Positions 40,893 to 41,153 of a stretch of 41,153 bases of DNA are shown in pieces. The DNA comes from Ferrithrix thermotolerans DSM 19514. Its GTDB lineage: Bacteria > Actinomycetota > Acidimicrobiia > Acidimicrobiales > Acidimicrobiaceae. The notes below the pieces were generated by a model, which did no database searches, was not told where the DNA came from, and saw nothing but the letters and a program-made list of their open reading frames with translations. How positions within the stretch are numbered: the stretch's first letter is position 1; the number at the start of each line of letters is the position of its first letter. The stretch lies in assembly GCF_900128965.1 (NCBI RefSeq), contig NZ_FQUL01000020.1, forward strand, positions 1-41,153. The letters are read 5' to 3'. A program made the translations under genes and the position numbers.

Positions 40893-41153
40893 ATGGGTGA
40901 AACGGAAGAACAGAAAACTAGGAAAGAGATGACTCGTCGACAATTTGACGGCGAATTCAAAAAAGACGCGGTCAGACTCGTCGAGAGTGGAAACCTGTCG
41001 GTGAGGCAGGTAGCTGAGGATCTTGGCATCTCGAAGGCAACCCTGTCGAACTGGGTCGACAAAGCCCGCAAGGAGCGCAGAGAGGCGGGGGCACCCCAGA
41101 TCTGGCTGCAGAAATCCGCCGGCTTCGCAAGGAGAACGAGCAGCTCAGAATGG
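40893..41153 (+). pseudogene. IS3-family transposase OrfA, 5' part, apparent frameshift (continues past window)
   Basis: From ATG 40893, with AGGAG (40879-40883) upstream, the frame gives TRRQFDGEFKKDAVRLVESG and VRQVAEDLGISKATLSNWV, the helix-turn-helix of IS3-type OrfA. After about 41090 the expected leucine-zipper text LAAEIRRLRKENEQLRM continues one base out of frame (from 41102). A single-base indel near the GGGGG/CCCC run (41086-41097) would explain this. It lies too early to be the programmed OrfA-OrfB slip, which comes after the zipper. The element may be dead, or the base may be a sequencing error. I could not define the inverted repeat with confidence. Confidence 0.75.

Noticed and set aside
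1-41153. tRNA, rRNA, CRISPR arrays, SRP RNA
   Set aside because: I looked in the longer intergenic gaps for T-loop motifs, regularly spaced repeats and the conserved SRP RNA tetraloop region and saw none. A covariance-model scan would be decisive.

Overview
The window looks like a chromosomal segment of an actinobacterium with an unusually moderate GC content (it reads as roughly 50%, not counted). Actinobacterial markers are a SepIVA-like coiled-coil protein, DUF3039, DUF2469 and DUF177 proteins, a ferrochelatase of the coproporphyrin type with [2Fe-2S] cysteines, a GTP-type PEP carboxykinase and heavy use of GTG and TTG starts. Class Acidimicrobiia (relatives of Ferrithrix, Acidithrix or Acidimicrobium) is my best inference from this combination. 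It is not proven by any single feature.

Layout. (1) Bases 1-2449 are a decaying, gene-poor zone. It holds a frameshifted IS630-type transposase remnant, one intact small DUF3039 gene and what looks like a broken ruvX/yqgF gene. (2) Bases 2450-8830 carry accessory genes, many of them membrane proteins: an aldo/keto reductase, an HdeD-like protein, a small two-helix protein, an acyl-CoA-synthetase-like protein with a ruined P-loop, a MarC-type protein, an overlapping pair of unknown four-helix membrane proteins (one with a four-cysteine loop) and a fatty-acid desaturase. (3) Bases 8982-13548 hold thiL, pckG, hemH/cpfC and rpmB, separated by long intergenic stretches with hairpins. (4) Bases 13972-27015 are a dense forward block: fakA-like, recG, rsmD, coaD, sepIVA-like, DUF177, rpmF, plsX, acpP, rnc, mutM and smc. 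It links lipid precursor synthesis, ribosome maturation, DNA repair and chromosome condensation in the usual actinobacterial order. (5) Bases 27238-33083 are a complete cydABDC module for cytochrome bd oxidase and its assembly exporter. It sits between smc and ftsY, with a perfect palindrome just upstream. (6) Bases 33226-38429 hold ftsY, ffh, rpsP, a KH-domain gene, rimM, trmD, rplS and DUF2469: the SRP targeting and ribosome assembly block. (7) Bases 38451-40680 hold a PLP-dependent transsulfuration-family enzyme, a small zinc-site protein on the opposite strand and an enoyl-CoA hydratase/isomerase. (8) From 40893 to the window edge there is the start of an IS3-family OrfA, with an apparent frameshift.

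I see no tRNA, rRNA, CRISPR array or prophage. No clear new defence or biosynthetic system is present. The points most worth following are the P-loop-less AMP-ligase, the cysteine-loop membrane protein pair, the cyd insertion with its candidate operator, the non-AUG start of thiL, the hairpin in front of rnc and the decaying left end.
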